Shown: piece by piece, positions 17,346-27,484 of the stretch
Layout: each line of letters begins with the position of its first letter
Position numbering within the stretch: position 1 is the stretch's first letter
Assembly (NCBI RefSeq): GCF_000218785.1
Contig: NZ_AFPO01000011.1
Location: 248,001 to 312,000, forward strand
DNA: 64,000 nt
From: Idiomarina sp. A28L
GTDB taxonomy: Bacteria > Pseudomonadota > Gammaproteobacteria > Enterobacterales > Alteromonadaceae
Direction: 5' to 3'
Program-made: the position numbers and the translations under genes
Notes under the pieces: model-generated
Told to the model about the DNA's origin: nothing
The model's database searches: none
What the model saw: the letters and a program-made list of their open reading frames with translations, nothing else

Positions 17346-19790
17346 GTGAGCCAAGCAAACTCAACATTAGATACAACTCTAAGAGACTCGGCAGAAAGAA
17401 ATGAAAGCTATTGTTATCATTGCCAACAGCCTGTGCCTGCAGGCTTTTCTCTTCATGTTGAAGTTCTTGGCCACAGCCGCTCTATGTGTTGTTATGGATG
17501 CCACTCGGTTGCTAGCACTATTGTTGAACAGGGTTTAACTCACTTCTATAAGTATCGAGAAACTAAGCCTGGCGAGTTGCCACTGATTCCAGAAGAGCTC
17601 GCTAACCTTGAAGATGATCTTGTTCGTTATGACGATCCCGATATTCAGCGCGAATTTGTTTCCGCGAATGAGCAAATTCAAACAGCAACACTAGCGATTG
17701 AAGGCATGACATGCGCCGCTTGCGCATGGTTAATTGAACGACAATTACATCACCTCGATGGTGTTCATAAAGTAGTTGTAAACTCATCTACAGAACGTGT
17801 TCAGGTATCGTGGAGTGCAGAAAAGGCGCGTTTAAGCCAAGTGCTCAGGGCTATTCACCAAGTGGGTTATAAAGCCCTTCCCTTTCAACAAGCCGATTTA
17901 GAAGCAAGCTACGAAAAGAAACGCCGTGGTTATATTCGCCGTTTAGGTGTTGCCGGAATTGCCTCGATGCAAACTATGATGGTTGCTTTTGGGCTCTATT
18001 TTGATGATATAGATGATACAACTCGGCTTTATTTTTGGTGGGTTTCATTATTGTTTACCGCGCCAGTAATTGTGTATAGCTGCCAGCCCTTTTTTGCGAA
18101 TGCCATCCGTGCATTGCGAGCGCGTACATTAAACATGGATGTACCGGTTGCGTTGGCAATGGCCGTTGCCTTTATTGCAAGTTTCTACGCCACAGTTACC
18201 GATACTGGCGATGTGTATTATGAGTGCGTAACCATGTTCGCATTCTTCTTATTAGCCGGCCGCTTTTTGGAAATGCAGGCTCGCCATAAAGCCGTGGCTA
18301 ACGCCGCTAACCTCATGAAACTAATTCCTGCTATCGCAGAACGGCAAACTGCCAGTGGCTGGGAACAGGTAATGGTAAAGTATTTAGAAACTGGCGATAC
18401 CATTCGAGTAAGGCCTGGTGATACGATTCCAGTGGATGGTGAGCTTTTAGATAATACGGCTTGGTGTGATGAATCATTATTAACCGGTGAAAGCCGGCCT
18501 GTCGCCAAAGCGCAATTTGAAACCTTGTATGCGGGCAGTATTAACCAAGATCATCCGATATCCCTGCGAATTGTAGCCACGCGCCAAGATACCCTGCTTG
18601 CCGGAATTATCGCTCTGCAAGATAGTGCACTGGAAGGTAAGCCGAAATTCGTGCGTTTCGCCGATATTGTTAGCCGCTATTTTGTGGCGGCTACATTAAT
18701 TATTTCAACGTTAACCTTGGTTAGCTGGTATTTCATTGACCCAAGCAAAGCATTTTGGGTAACTTTAGCGGTATTAGTAGCGACCTGCCCCTGCGCCTTA
18801 TCACTTGCGGCACCTACCGCAATGAGTGGCGCTATCAGCCGTTTGAACCGCTCGGGTATCTTAATGAAGCAATCTGCATTACTCGAGGCCTTACCTAAAA
18901 TAGCCACGCTCTGTGTTGATAAAACAGGCACGCTTACCCAAGGTAAATTTAGTATTATTCAAAGCTATTACGATGCTGATCATTCCAAGCTAGAGCTAAT
19001 GAAAGTAGCTAGTGGCTTAGAAAGTTATTCTGAGCATCCACTAGCGCGCCCTTTCCAACGCCTCGCCAAAGCGAATGATGTTAGCGATATTCGTAATACT
19101 TCGGGGGCCGGTATTGCTGGTATTTGTGATGGTGATGAATACCGAATTGGTAGCCTTGGCTTTGTTCAAGCCTGGCACCCTGAATATACTAGCAAATTGG
19201 TAGCCGCGAACGTATTTCTAGCGAATAAACAAGGTGTTTTAGCTGAGTGGCAAGTTGATGATGAAGTGCGCGATGACGCAAAAGAAACCCTAAATTGGTA
19301 TCAAGCTCGAGGGGTTAATATCATTATGCTTACCGGTGATTCGCAGGTTCGTGCTCAAGCCCTTGCTGATAGTTTAGGCATCACCGATGTACGCGCTCAA
19401 CTCAAACCCGAAGATAAGCTTGCGGCGGTAATCGAAATGCAGAAATTAGGCCCTGTGCTCATGGTTGGCGATGGCTTAAACGATGGCCCGGTTCTTGCTG
19501 CAGCTGATGGTTCGGTTACTTTTTCAAGCGGCTCAGATTTGGCAAAATCAAGTAGCGATGTGGTGATTCTAACTGGCAAACTAGCTGGTTTGCGGCGTTT
19601 GTATGAAACCGCCTTGTTGACCCGGAATGTTATTCGACAAAACTTTACGTGGGCGATTGGTTACAACCTTGTTATTCTCCCGCTCGCTGTTACCGGCCAT
19701 GTTGGCCCTTTATGGGCTATGCTGGGTATGTCGATGAGTTCACTCATTGTGATGGCAAACTCACTGCGCCTAATGCGCAATGCACGCTGA
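17346..19790 (+). CDS. ccoI: Copper-translocating P-type ATPase for cbb3 oxidase (CcoI/FixI)
   Basis: An 814-residue P1B-ATPase that supplies copper for cbb3 oxidase assembly. The N-terminus carries a Cys-rich segment (CYHC at 23-26, then CCYGCH) typical of the FixI/CopA2 group, then an HMA domain with CAAC at 123-126. Membrane helices follow; the transport motif CPC is at 481-483, the actuator motif TGES precedes it, the phosphorylated Asp525 lies in DKTGT, and the GDGLND hinge is near the C-terminus. The start is a GTG at 17346, not ATG. It is flanked by fixH and ccoS, which fixes its role as the oxidase copper pump rather than a detoxification exporter. Confidence 0.95.
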   Translation: MSQANSTLDTTLRDSAERNESYCYHCQQPVPAGFSLHVEVLGHSRSMCCYGCHSVASTIVEQGLTHFYKYRETKPGELPLIPEELANLEDDLVRYDDPDIQREFVSANEQIQTATLAIEGMTCAACAWLIERQLHHLDGVHKVVVNSSTERVQVSWSAEKARLSQVLRAIHQVGYKALPFQQADLEASYEKKRRGYIRRLGVAGIASMQTMMVAFGLYFDDIDDTTRLYFWWVSLLFTAPVIVYSCQPFFANAIRALRARTLNMDVPVALAMAVAFIASFYATVTDTGDVYYECVTMFAFFLLAGRFLEMQARHKAVANAANLMKLIPAIAERQTASGWEQVMVKYLETGDTIRVRPGDTIPVDGELLDNTAWCDESLLTGESRPVAKAQFETLYAGSINQDHPISLRIVATRQDTLLAGIIALQDSALEGKPKFVRFADIVSRYFVAATLIISTLTLVSWYFIDPSKAFWVTLAVLVATCPCALSLAAPTAMSGAISRLNRSGILMKQSALLEALPKIATLCVDKTGTLTQGKFSIIQSYYDADHSKLELMKVASGLESYSEHPLARPFQRLAKANDVSDIRNTSGAGIAGICDGDEYRIGSLGFVQAWHPEYTSKLVAANVFLANKQGVLAEWQVDDEVRDDAKETLNWYQARGVNIIMLTGDSQVRAQALADSLGITDVRAQLKPEDKLAAVIEMQKLGPVLMVGDGLNDGPVLAAADGSVTFSSGSDLAKSSSDVVILTGKLAGLRRLYETALLTRNVIRQNFTWAIGYNLVILPLAVTGHVGPLWAMLGMSMSSLIVMANSLRLMRNAR

Positions 19791-19802
19791 ATAGGAGTTT
19801 TA

Positions 19803-19991
19803 ATGGAAATTCTTCATTTAATGGTTCCTATAGCAATTATTTTGGTAATTATTGCCATTGTGATCTTCTTTTGGGCTGTTCGAACCGGTCAGTTTGATGA
19901 TCTTGAACGCCAAGGTTATAACATTCTCTTAGACGAAGACGACGAAAAGCCAGCTGCCAAGAAAGAAACTGATAAACCAGATGAACATTGA
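19803..19991 (+). CDS. ccoS: cbb3-type oxidase maturation protein CcoS
   Basis: A 62-residue protein: one N-terminal membrane helix (about 5-25) then FWAVRTGQFDDLERQGYNIL, the conserved CcoS core, and an acidic/lysine-rich tail. CcoS is needed to put the metal cofactors into the catalytic subunit. GGAG lies just before the ATG. Its last 11 bases overlap the next gene, so the two are translationally coupled. Confidence 0.93.
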   Translation: MEILHLMVPIAIILVIIAIVIFFWAVRTGQFDDLERQGYNILLDEDDEKPAAKKETDKPDEH

Positions 19992-20628
19992 TATTTTAGC
20001 TGCTCTACTTATGGGCCTAGCCGGCAGTGGCCACTGCTTGGCAATGTGCGGCGGCTTAGCCGCAGCTATGGGTTATCAACGCTCACCAATGCGTTTGTTT
20101 TGGTATAACTTAGGCCGTATTTTTAGCTATGCGATTGCCGGTTTTATTGTTGCAGCAGCGCTATTTTCAATCAGCAAGGTTCACGCTAACGGCCTAGTTT
20201 ACCTGCGCATTTTGGCCGGCGTAATGATGATTCTGCTAGGTTTTTACCTTTTTCGATGGAATCGTGCCTTACTCTGGTTAGAAAAGGCTGGCGCTTATCT
20301 TTGGCGTTATATTCAGCCACTCACCCGTAAGTTACCCGCGGAAAAAACCTCAGGTTATGTGTTTATAGCTGGCATGTTGTGGGGTTGGCTTCCCTGTGGC
20401 CTCGTTTATAGTGCCCTTACATGGGCGGCACTTTCTGGCGATCCGTTAAGTGGTGCTGGTTTTATGCTTATATTTGGGCTTGGCACCTTCCCCGCAATGT
20501 TTCTTACTGGAGTGTTTAGCCAGAAATTAGCAGGCATATTACAATCTACTGGCTTCCGCTGGATTGCGGGTTTGCTATTAATCGGTTACGGTATAGCTAC
20601 TTTACTGATTGCAGCAAAACAATTGTGA
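19981..20628 (+). CDS. TauE/SafE-family membrane protein of the cco cluster
   Basis: A 215-residue integral membrane protein of the sulfite exporter TauE/SafE superfamily, with the opening GLAGSGHCLAMCGGLAAAMGYQRS, a mid-chain GMLWGWLPCGLVYSALTWAAL segment, and about six helices. Members of this type encoded within cco clusters are thought to act in copper handling for oxidase assembly; the conserved GHCxxMCGG and PCG motifs could bind copper. It overlaps ccoS by 11 bases and is the last gene before fnr. The substrate is inference. Confidence 0.85.
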   Translation: MNIDILAALLMGLAGSGHCLAMCGGLAAAMGYQRSPMRLFWYNLGRIFSYAIAGFIVAAALFSISKVHANGLVYLRILAGVMMILLGFYLFRWNRALLWLEKAGAYLWRYIQPLTRKLPAEKTSGYVFIAGMLWGWLPCGLVYSALTWAALSGDPLSGAGFMLIFGLGTFPAMFLTGVFSQKLAGILQSTGFRWIAGLLLIGYGIATLLIAAKQL

Positions 20629-20672
20629 TTGTTCTGTATTAGAAGGAACTAAATTCGCCATGGAGCACAAGT

Positions 20673-21392
20673 TTGAATAAGCATATTAATTGTCAGAACT
20701 GCAGCATTAGCCAGTTATGTTTACCTTTTACCCTCGATGAGAATTCATTATCTGAACTTGATTCCATGATTGAACGGAAGCGCCCCTATCAACGAGGCGA
20801 TACCCTGTTTCGTGCTGGCCAACCATTACAATCGTTGTTTGCGGTGCGTTCTGGCAGCATCAAGGTTTACACTCTCGATAACAACGGTGATATGCAAATT
20901 ACTGCGTTTCATTTACCCGGTGATTTAGTTGGGTTTGAAGCCATTGGCAGTGGCATACACCATGGCTACGCAGAAGCTATGGAAACCTCTATGGTATGTG
21001 AAATTCCGTTCTCTCATTTAGAAACGCTTAGCGGCCACGTTCCAGCATTACGCCGACAAATAATGCGCTTAATGAGTGATGAGATAACTACTGATAAACG
21101 TATGCTTACGTTGCTCAATACTCGAACTGCTGAACAACGCCTTGCAACTTTCCTTATCGACCTCTCAACTCGTTTCCAAACTCGCGGTTTATCCTCAAAA
21201 GAGTTTCGGTTAACTATGACCCGCGCAGAAATCGGTAATTACCTTGGTTTAACCGTTGAAACCGTTAGCCGGTTACTCGGCAAGTTTCAGAAATCTGGCT
21301 TTATCGCGGTTGATGGTCGTTTAATCACATTATTAGAACAAACCAATCTTTGTAATGTAGCGCTAATTTCAACTGAGTTAGGTAATGAATAA
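20673..21392 (+). CDS. fnr: FNR-type oxygen-sensing transcription regulator
   Basis: A 239-residue CRP/FNR regulator. Cysteines 7, 10, 16 and 109 match the four [4Fe-4S] ligands of E. coli FNR (20, 23, 29, 122). The C-terminal helix-turn-helix has the FNR specificity segment [13 protein letters not shown]. It would activate low-oxygen genes, including probably ccoN. The start is a TTG at 20673: GGAG lies 7 bases before it and an in-frame stop stands upstream. The frame's length agrees with FNR only loosely (E. coli 250 residues, with a longer N-terminus). uspE and ttcA follow, as in E. coli. Confidence 0.95.
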   Translation: MNKHINCQNCSISQLCLPFTLDENSLSELDSMIERKRPYQRGDTLFRAGQPLQSLFAVRSGSIKVYTLDNNGDMQITAFHLPGDLVGFEAIGSGIHHGYAEAMETSMVCEIPFSHLETLSGHVPALRRQIMRLMSDEITTDKRMLTLLNTRTAEQRLATFLIDLSTRFQTRGLSSKEFRLTMTRAEIGNYLGLTVETVSRLLGKFQKSGFIAVDGRLITLLEQTNLCNVALISTELGNE

Positions 21393-21466
21393 ATCGAGTG
21401 CATTTTATTGCGCTTGAGCTACACTGAAATAGGCTAAATTGAAATTTAATTGAATGGAGAACGCCT

Positions 21467-22393
21467 ATGTTCAAGCACCTTCTCGTAGTGCTAGATCCGG
21501 CACTTGATGAACAAAAAGCACTTACTCGGGCTTTGCATTTAGCTCGTTTACAGCCTGCACGCCTTACTTTATTTTTATCGATTTACGATTTTGCTTATGA
21601 AATGACAACTATGCTTTCAGGTGAAGAGCGTGAACAAATGCGGCAAAGCCTGATTGAAGATCGAAAAGTGTGGGTACAAGAACTACTAGAGGGTTTTGAT
21701 GTTACCAAACACAATATTGAAATTTGTGTGCAATGGCATCATCGTCCATTCGAAGCCATTATTCGCAAAGCGATTGAAATTGATTGCGATTTAATTGTAA
21801 AAGGCACGCATAAGCACGATACGTTGCACAGCGTAATTTTCACCCCTACCGATTGGCATTTGCTACGTAAAGCACCAAGCCCTGTGCTTTTAGTGAAAGA
21901 TCATGAATGGCCACAGCACGGGTCGGTGTTAGCTGCCGTGAACGCTGGTAGTGATAGTGAAGTTCATCAAATTTTGAATGAAAAGATTATTAAAGCCGCG
22001 GGATTCATAAGCATAAAACTCAACTCACATTTACATTTAGTTAACTGCTACCCCGGTGCACCAGCTGCTATAGCCGTTGAAATACCAGAGTTTGATGTTC
22101 ACCAGTATCAAGCTAGCGTTCGTGAACACCATGAAGATGCACTGGCCGAAATCGCTCGCAAAGTTGAGGTTGATTTCACTGGTTTACATCTTCGCGAAGG
22201 CCTTCCAGACAATGAAATTCCGAAAGTAGCTCACGAGCTTGATGCAGCTTTGGTAGTGTTAGGAACGATTGGGCGCACAGGGATTACTGCTGCCCTGCTC
22301 GGCAACACAGCCGAACATGTTATTGAGCAATTAGATTGCGATCTCCTGGCCATAAAACCGGAAGGATTCCAATCTCCGTTAGCGAAGGATTAA
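21467..22393 (+). CDS. uspE: Universal stress protein UspE
   Basis: A 308-residue protein made of two tandem universal-stress (Usp) domains, about 1-150 and 155-305. The first begins MFKHLLVVLDP, the second contains VLGTIGRTGITAALLGNTAEHV, the family ATP-binding G-2x-G-9x-G(S/T) type motif. UspE is cytoplasmic and linked to stress survival, motility and aggregation in E. coli, where it also lies next to fnr. GGAG precedes the ATG. A terminator closes the gene at 22434. Confidence 0.93.
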   Translation: MFKHLLVVLDPALDEQKALTRALHLARLQPARLTLFLSIYDFAYEMTTMLSGEEREQMRQSLIEDRKVWVQELLEGFDVTKHNIEICVQWHHRPFEAIIRKAIEIDCDLIVKGTHKHDTLHSVIFTPTDWHLLRKAPSPVLLVKDHEWPQHGSVLAAVNAGSDSEVHQILNEKIIKAAGFISIKLNSHLHLVNCYPGAPAAIAVEIPEFDVHQYQASVREHHEDALAEIARKVEVDFTGLHLREGLPDNEIPKVAHELDAALVVLGTIGRTGITAALLGNTAEHVIEQLDCDLLAIKPEGFQSPLAKD

Positions 22394-22433
22394 CCCAAAA
22401 CAATTGTTGTAACTAACGCACAACGGTATACTG

Positions 22434-22461
22434 GCCGCCCGAAATTTCGAGCGGCTTTTTT
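22434..22461 (+). terminator. Terminator after uspE
   Basis: GCCGC and GCGGC close a stem extended by CGAAA/TTTCG, followed by six T residues before ttcA. Confidence 0.88.
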
Positions 22462-22528
22462 ATTTAAATATCTCTATAGCAGCGGCTTTTAGCGATTAAA
22501 TTCGAAAATTTACGTTTAGGTAGTTTGT

Positions 22529-23527
22529 ATGAGTATAAATTCTTCAAATACACAACCAAATCTTGCTGGTAATGAGGCGCTAGCCTTGCAGAAAAAGCAA
22601 AAATATAGCTTTAATAAACTAGAAAAGCGTATTCGGCGTGCGGCTGGGCAAGCGATCGAAGATTTTGGCATGATTGCCGATGGCGATCGCATTATGGTGT
22701 GCCTTTCTGGTGGCAAAGATAGTTATACCCTACTCTCAACCTTGCAGTATTTTCAAAAAGTAGCGCCTATTCGATTTGAATTGATCGCAGTGAATTTAGA
22801 TCAAAAGCAGCCGGGCTTTCCAGAGCATGTGCTGCCTGAATATCTAGCATCACAAAATGTAGATTTCCGAATTATCGAAGAAGATACTTACTCTATAGTA
22901 AAAGATAAGATTCCAGAGGGGAAAACTACCTGCGCGCTGTGCTCCCGGTTGCGCAGAGGCATTCTCTACAATACTGCGAAATCTTTGGGTGCCACGAAGA
23001 TAGCCTTAGGCCATCATCGCGATGATATCTTGGAAACCTTACTTCTAAACATGTTTCACGGTGGTTCGCTTAAATCAATGCCCCCAAAGTTGGTAAGTGA
23101 TAATGGTGAACACGTTGTTATTCGGCCTTTGGCTTACGCACGTGAAAAAGATATCGAACAGTACTCAGGTTCAATGAATTATCCGATCATTCCCTGCAAT
23201 CTCTGCGGTTCGCAAGAGAACCTACAGCGGAAAATGATAAAGGACATGTTGAAAGCGTGGGATAAGCAGTATCCTGGCCGCATTGAGAGCATGTTTAAAG
23301 CCTTAACTAACGTGGTGCCGAGCCATTTGGCAGATACAGCACTATTTGATTTCAAGAACTTAGAAGCAGATGGTGTGGCCAACATTGATGGTGATACGGC
23401 ATTTGATCCGCCAACAATCGGCAATCCAAGCCAGTTCTCTTTTGCAGCTCAGTTTGCTAACGATGAGCTTGATCAAGATAAGCAAGTAACACTAACGCGG
23501 TCTGATATACATATACTGAGCCTATAA
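22529..23527 (+). CDS. ttcA: tRNA 2-thiocytidine(32) synthetase
   Basis: A 332-residue ATP-dependent enzyme that thiolates cytidine 32 in certain tRNAs. The PP-loop SGGKDS is at 60-65, and the two conserved CxxC pairs that hold the Fe-S cluster are at 135/138 (CALC) and 223/226 (CNLC). Length and the [19 protein letters not shown] segment fit TtcA. It follows uspE with its own promoter region (the uspE terminator lies between). The ATG at 22529 gives MSINSSN; upstream there is no better start. Confidence 0.96.
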   Translation: MSINSSNTQPNLAGNEALALQKKQKYSFNKLEKRIRRAAGQAIEDFGMIADGDRIMVCLSGGKDSYTLLSTLQYFQKVAPIRFELIAVNLDQKQPGFPEHVLPEYLASQNVDFRIIEEDTYSIVKDKIPEGKTTCALCSRLRRGILYNTAKSLGATKIALGHHRDDILETLLLNMFHGGSLKSMPPKLVSDNGEHVVIRPLAYAREKDIEQYSGSMNYPIIPCNLCGSQENLQRKMIKDMLKAWDKQYPGRIESMFKALTNVVPSHLADTALFDFKNLEADGVANIDGDTAFDPPTIGNPSQFSFAAQFANDELDQDKQVTLTRSDIHILSL

Positions 23528-23560
23528 AAAAGCCCGCCGAGTTGTTTAACTGGGCGGGCT
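23525..23560 (-). terminator. Terminator for bax, overlapping the end of ttcA
   Basis: AGCCCGCC and GGCGGGCT form a GC-rich stem, extended by AGTT/AACT. On the minus strand it is followed by TTTTTT, so it terminates leftward transcription; on the plus strand the tail is poor (CTCATTT) but it can still serve ttcA. Confidence 0.8.
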
Positions 23561-23584
23561 CTCATTTGTTAGTTGCTTTTTCTA

Positions 23585-24475
23585 CTAGTTTGTAACCGAA
23601 GTTGCGGTTTGATTTGATTGTCCTCGCGCACCTAAAACATCTCCTCTAACCTCTTGAATAATTGGCAGGTTTACACGAATCATTTGGTTCAATTCAACAA
23701 TGTAATCCTCTCCGCGTTCTGAGTAGGCCATTAACCCTTGAGTAAGCGGTTGAGCGGTTATCGGAGCATTTGCTCGCCGTAACTCAGCTCTAATCTGGCG
23801 GAGATCTTGATATGCATCATGAGTATTCAAGTTGCGTATGTAACTACGAACCGATTCAGTGGCGCTATTAAATTCACGAACTTCGTGATTTTGTCCTTCT
23901 CCCCGAGAGGCAGGAACCAAGCCACAACCTTCTGTCCAGCACCATTGTCCGAAAAAATTTCTGGCGTCGAGTGCGAAGCGCGATGTGCCCCAACCTGATT
24001 CGTTTGCTGCTTGAATTAAAACTAGCGTATCGGGAATAACATCAACACGGCGCAGTAGGATTTCAAACTTATCAGCTTCAGTGCGAGCTTCCACACGGTA
24101 ATGGGTTGCAAGGTTATCAAGCCAACGTTGTTCACGAGCGTTGAGTGGCTCCCCTAACTCGTGTTTTTTCTGCAATCTAGTAACTTGTTCTCTTTTTTTC
24201 AGTATATGCGCGTTTTGCTCATTAATAGCAGGTAGTAAATAGCTAAAAAATTCTATTTTCCGAGTTTGTATATCTGAGATTGCCTTAAAATCTGGCACGT
24301 TGTGATTCTTTCTCGGGTTTGGCAGAACAACTGTAGGTAGGCTCGTTGAAACTTGTGTGCCAGTTGCCGTATCAAGGCTATCTTTATCTGTGCCTGACCA
24401 AAACAACAATATCAGCGCAACTATTACTACTAAGGCAATTGCGCCAATGGTTAATAGCTTCTTTCGATTTTGCAT
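23585..24475 (-). CDS. Glucosaminidase-domain protein, Bax family
   Basis: A 296-residue protein with one N-terminal membrane helix (about 7-26) and a periplasmic glucosaminidase-like domain. The catalytic Glu159 lies in IQAANESGWGTSRFA, and the NFFGQWCW segment is a family hallmark, as in E. coli Bax (YiaA region), a probable peptidoglycan hydrolase. Two cysteines in FFGQWCWTEGCGLV could form a disulfide. GGTGAG lies just before the ATG. It converges with ttcA on the shared hairpin. Confidence 0.85.
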   Translation of the reverse strand: MQNRKKLLTIGAIALVVIVALILLFWSGTDKDSLDTATGTQVSTSLPTVVLPNPRKNHNVPDFKAISDIQTRKIEFFSYLLPAINEQNAHILKKREQVTRLQKKHELGEPLNAREQRWLDNLATHYRVEARTEADKFEILLRRVDVIPDTLVLIQAANESGWGTSRFALDARNFFGQWCWTEGCGLVPASRGEGQNHEVREFNSATESVRSYIRNLNTHDAYQDLRQIRAELRRANAPITAQPLTQGLMAYSERGEDYIVELNQMIRVNLPIIQEVRGDVLGARGQSNQTATSVTN

Positions 24476-24650
24476 AACTCACCAATTGTAAGTAGATGAT
24501 TTTGCTAACTAGTATAATAGAAACAAAACTCAAGGAGCGCTAGTTGCGCCCCATTCTGTATATTTTAATGAATTCAATGCCACGATTATAACACTTTACA
24601 GCTGCAAAGGCATTCTGGCTCGAATTTCTCGCCCTGCCTTAATTCAGCTA

Positions 24651-25502
24651 TTAAGCATTAAAGCTCTGATTATCACCCTTATCGCTATCATTGCTGATAT
24701 CGCGTTCTTCTCTTGAACTCACCGGCTTTACCGCAAAAATATCGCGGTAGAAAATAGCAATTGCATGGAAATAAGTGGGCGCAACCCAAGCTAAAACTAG
24801 ATAGATAGCTGCAGCACCAGCGAACAAGGCAAGAACAAGGATAAGAGAATTCGTACTTGCCAAAACGCCAAGAATGATTACAGGAATAGCAATTAACATA
24901 CTGACAATGAAAACCACGATGTTCAAAATTAAGAAGCTAACAAAACGTTTTAGCACCAAATTAAACGAAAGCATAACTGCATTTAATGGCGTTGCTTGCC
25001 CTGTTGCGGTAATAATAATGGCCAAGGAGAAAATAATTTGAAAAAAGAAAACCCAAATAAAGCCCAAGAAGTGTTCGAAGCCAACTAGAAAAGGCGCTTG
25101 CGAAATCACTGTTATAATTAAAGCAGTAGTAATAATTGCCCAAGGTTTAGTTAAAAAGGCAAAGGCTTGATTAATATTAGCTATATCGCCAATCACATTG
25201 CGCAGAGCCATTATTTGAATACCGGCCATAAGAGGCGACCAAATTAGGATATTAACCGCTAACGAAATAACCTCGAAAGCTTGGCCTTCTGTATCAATTG
25301 ACAGAGCTTTGCTTAAAGCAAAAACTAAAAGCATTGCAACTATCAAAATGAACCCCGCCCACACAATGGCTCCAGCGATCGGCGTTCGCTTTTGTTTGGT
25401 TGTTTCGTAAGCTTCCTGTAATACTTTGTTGATGTCTATTTTTACTTTCGATTGAACGGCACTCTCGGTACTACCGCGAAACTCGTCGTTGTTATTATCC
25501 AT
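24651..25502 (-). CDS. Uncharacterised six-helix membrane protein
   Basis: A 283-residue integral membrane protein of no family I recognise. The start at 25502 (MDNNNDEF) has AGGA about 11 bases upstream; the open frame continues 20 codons upstream without such a site. About six hydrophobic segments are visible after a charged 45-residue N-terminus, and the C-terminus is charged and polar (SSREERDISNDSDKGDNQ). The composition is highly hydrophobic and Ile/Val/Leu rich. It is divergent from rluE and has no same-strand partner, so nothing in the context suggests a role. Confidence 0.75.
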   Translation of the reverse strand: MDNNNDEFRGSTESAVQSKVKIDINKVLQEAYETTKQKRTPIAGAIVWAGFILIVAMLLVFALSKALSIDTEGQAFEVISLAVNILIWSPLMAGIQIMALRNVIGDIANINQAFAFLTKPWAIITTALIITVISQAPFLVGFEHFLGFIWVFFFQIIFSLAIIITATGQATPLNAVMLSFNLVLKRFVSFLILNIVVFIVSMLIAIPVIILGVLASTNSLILVLALFAGAAAIYLVLAWVAPTYFHAIAIFYRDIFAVKPVSSREERDISNDSDKGDNQSFNA

Positions 25503-25635
25503 GAAGCTTTTAATCCTATAATCATCTATTGAATTTTTTGATATTATCCGTTTTATGTACAAAAAAGCTAGTAAACGAGTGCAACCAAATGTTTCTCTTT
25601 ACTATTTCTACTCTCTTCTCATTTGAGCACTTTCG

Positions 25636-26235
25636 ATGGTCGCGAAACAAAAACCACAATTCAGCCGACAAACTTCTAGGCCCGCGCCCACGGTGCCTAC
25701 TTTAGTGGCGTTTAACAAGCCCATGAATGTGCTTTGCCAATTCACTGGCGAAGCTAACGATACCACCCTATCGGCATTCATTGATATTCCAAATATATAT
25801 CCTGCTGGGCGTTTAGATAAGGATAGTGAAGGGCTCTTATTGCTTACCGATGATGGCCAGCTACAAGCGCGCATTTCTTCACCAAAATTTAAACTAGCAA
25901 AAACTTATTACGTTCTGGTTGAAGGTATCCCAGATAAAAACGCTCTCGATGCGTTACGCAACGGTGTTGCGTTGAAAGATGGCAAAACCATGCCCGCTGA
26001 GGTTGAATTGGTAGGTGTACCAAATTGGTTGTGGCCACGAACGCCAGCCGTTCGCGTGCGCAAACACATTCAAGATTCCTGGATAAAGCTCACTATTTGT
26101 GAAGGCCGAAACCGCCAAGTTCGGCGAATGACAGCGCATGTTGGCCATCCTACTTTACGCCTTATTCGCTTTCAGATTGGCGATTATAACTTGAGCGATT
26201 TAGCACCTGGTAAGTATCGGAAAGTACCAGTTTAA
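25636..26235 (+). CDS. rluE: 23S rRNA pseudouridine synthase, RluE type
   Basis: A 199-residue RsuA/RluB/E/F-family pseudouridine synthase without the S4 domain, as in E. coli RluE (modifies U2457 of 23S rRNA). The catalytic Asp lies in the motif [19 protein letters not shown], and the C-terminal signature is [23 protein letters not shown]. It begins at ATG 25636 with no strong ribosome binding site. In E. coli rluE-nudJ-mnmA-hflD-purB are adjacent; here mnmA follows 76 bases later and nudJ is missing. Confidence 0.93.
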   Translation: MVAKQKPQFSRQTSRPAPTVPTLVAFNKPMNVLCQFTGEANDTTLSAFIDIPNIYPAGRLDKDSEGLLLLTDDGQLQARISSPKFKLAKTYYVLVEGIPDKNALDALRNGVALKDGKTMPAEVELVGVPNWLWPRTPAVRVRKHIQDSWIKLTICEGRNRQVRRMTAHVGHPTLRLIRFQIGDYNLSDLAPGKYRKVPV

Positions 26236-26311
26236 CTGGCTAAATATCGCAAAAAACGGTAGAATTCGCCGCCATAAATGAATTTATTACACAAAGGTAA
26301 ATCCCTAATCC

Positions 26312-27484
26312 ATGAGCACTCCTGTATCTGATCGCATCCTTGCGCAAATCACCGCTGAGCAAAAACAAGAAAATGCAAAAAATCGCGTTATTGTTGGCAT
26401 GTCAGGTGGCGTTGATTCTTCAGTATCCGCTTACATCTTGCAGCAGCAAGGATATCAGGTTGAGGGGCTGTTCATGAAGAACTGGGAAGAAGATGATACC
26501 GATGAATATTGTTCTGCAGCTACTGATTTAGCCGATGCTGAACAAGTATGCGCCACTCTTGGTATGGAATTGCACACGGTAAACTTTGCTGCCGAGTATT
26601 GGGATAACGTATTTGAGCACTTTCTCGTAGAATATCGAGCTGGGCGCACACCTAATCCCGATATCATGTGCAATAAAGAAATTAAATTTAAAGCCTTTCT
26701 TGAATTTGCGGCAGAAGCGCTAGGTGCTGATTACATTGCTACTGGCCACTATTGCCGGCGTAGGTTTGACGGCATAAAATGGCAACTCATACGCGGGTTA
26801 GATGATAACAAAGACCAAAGTTACTTCTTATATACGCTTAGCTACGAGCACATTGCGCAAACACTTTTCCCCGTTGGCGATATTGAAAAACCAGATGTTC
26901 GAAAGATTGCCGAAGAGCAAGGGTTAGTAACGGCTGGAAAGAAAGATTCAACCGGAATCTGCTTTATCGGCGAGCGTAAATTCAAAGATTTCTTACAGCA
27001 GTATCTTCCTGCTCAGCCTGGCCCTATCGAGAGCGTAACAGGCTCAAAGCTTGGTACCCACGAAGGGTTGATGTACCACACTATAGGTCAACGTAAAGGT
27101 TTACACATAGGTGGCCTTGCAAATGCTGGCGATGAACCTTGGTATGTAGTGGATAAAGATGTAGCGAATAACACCTTAATTGTTGCCCAAGGCAAAGATC
27201 ATCCCCGTATGTTTTCGAAAGGCTTGATTGCCGGCCAATTACATTGGCTTAACCGGGAAGAAATTTCGGCACCGTTTTCATGTGTGGTGAAAACTCGTTA
27301 TCGGCAAGAAGATATTCCTTGCAGCGTTTCGCCTATTGGCGATGGCCAGCAAATCGAGGTGCTCTTTGATGCTGATGTTGCCGCTGTTACGCCGGGGCAA
27401 TCAGCTGTATTCTACAGTAATGATATATGCCTTGGCGGCGGTATCATTGAACAACGAATTACTGATTTTGAGGTGGTTTTGTGA
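26312..27484 (+). CDS. mnmA: tRNA-uridine 2-sulfurtransferase MnmA
   Basis: A 390-residue PP-loop enzyme that forms the 2-thio group of 5-substituted 2-thiouridine at wobble position 34 of Lys, Glu and Gln tRNAs. The PP-loop SGGVDSS follows VIVGM near residue 30, the first catalytic Cys lies in MCNKEIKF, and the second (persulfide-bearing) in [12 protein letters not shown]. It is longer than E. coli MnmA (368) owing to an N-terminal extension of about 20 residues. Its TGA overlaps the hflD GTG by 4 bases. Confidence 0.96.
   Translation: MSTPVSDRILAQITAEQKQENAKNRVIVGMSGGVDSSVSAYILQQQGYQVEGLFMKNWEEDDTDEYCSAATDLADAEQVCATLGMELHTVNFAAEYWDNVFEHFLVEYRAGRTPNPDIMCNKEIKFKAFLEFAAEALGADYIATGHYCRRRFDGIKWQLIRGLDDNKDQSYFLYTLSYEHIAQTLFPVGDIEKPDVRKIAEEQGLVTAGKKDSTGICFIGERKFKDFLQQYLPAQPGPIESVTGSKLGTHEGLMYHTIGQRKGLHIGGLANAGDEPWYVVDKDVANNTLIVAQGKDHPRMFSKGLIAGQLHWLNREEISAPFSCVVKTRYRQEDIPCSVSPIGDGQQIEVLFDADVAAVTPGQSAVFYSNDICLGGGIIEQRITDFEVVL

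Noticed and set aside
20629-20672. FNR autoregulatory site before fnr
   Set aside because: Only loose half-site resemblance (GTGATTG); no paired half at the right distance.
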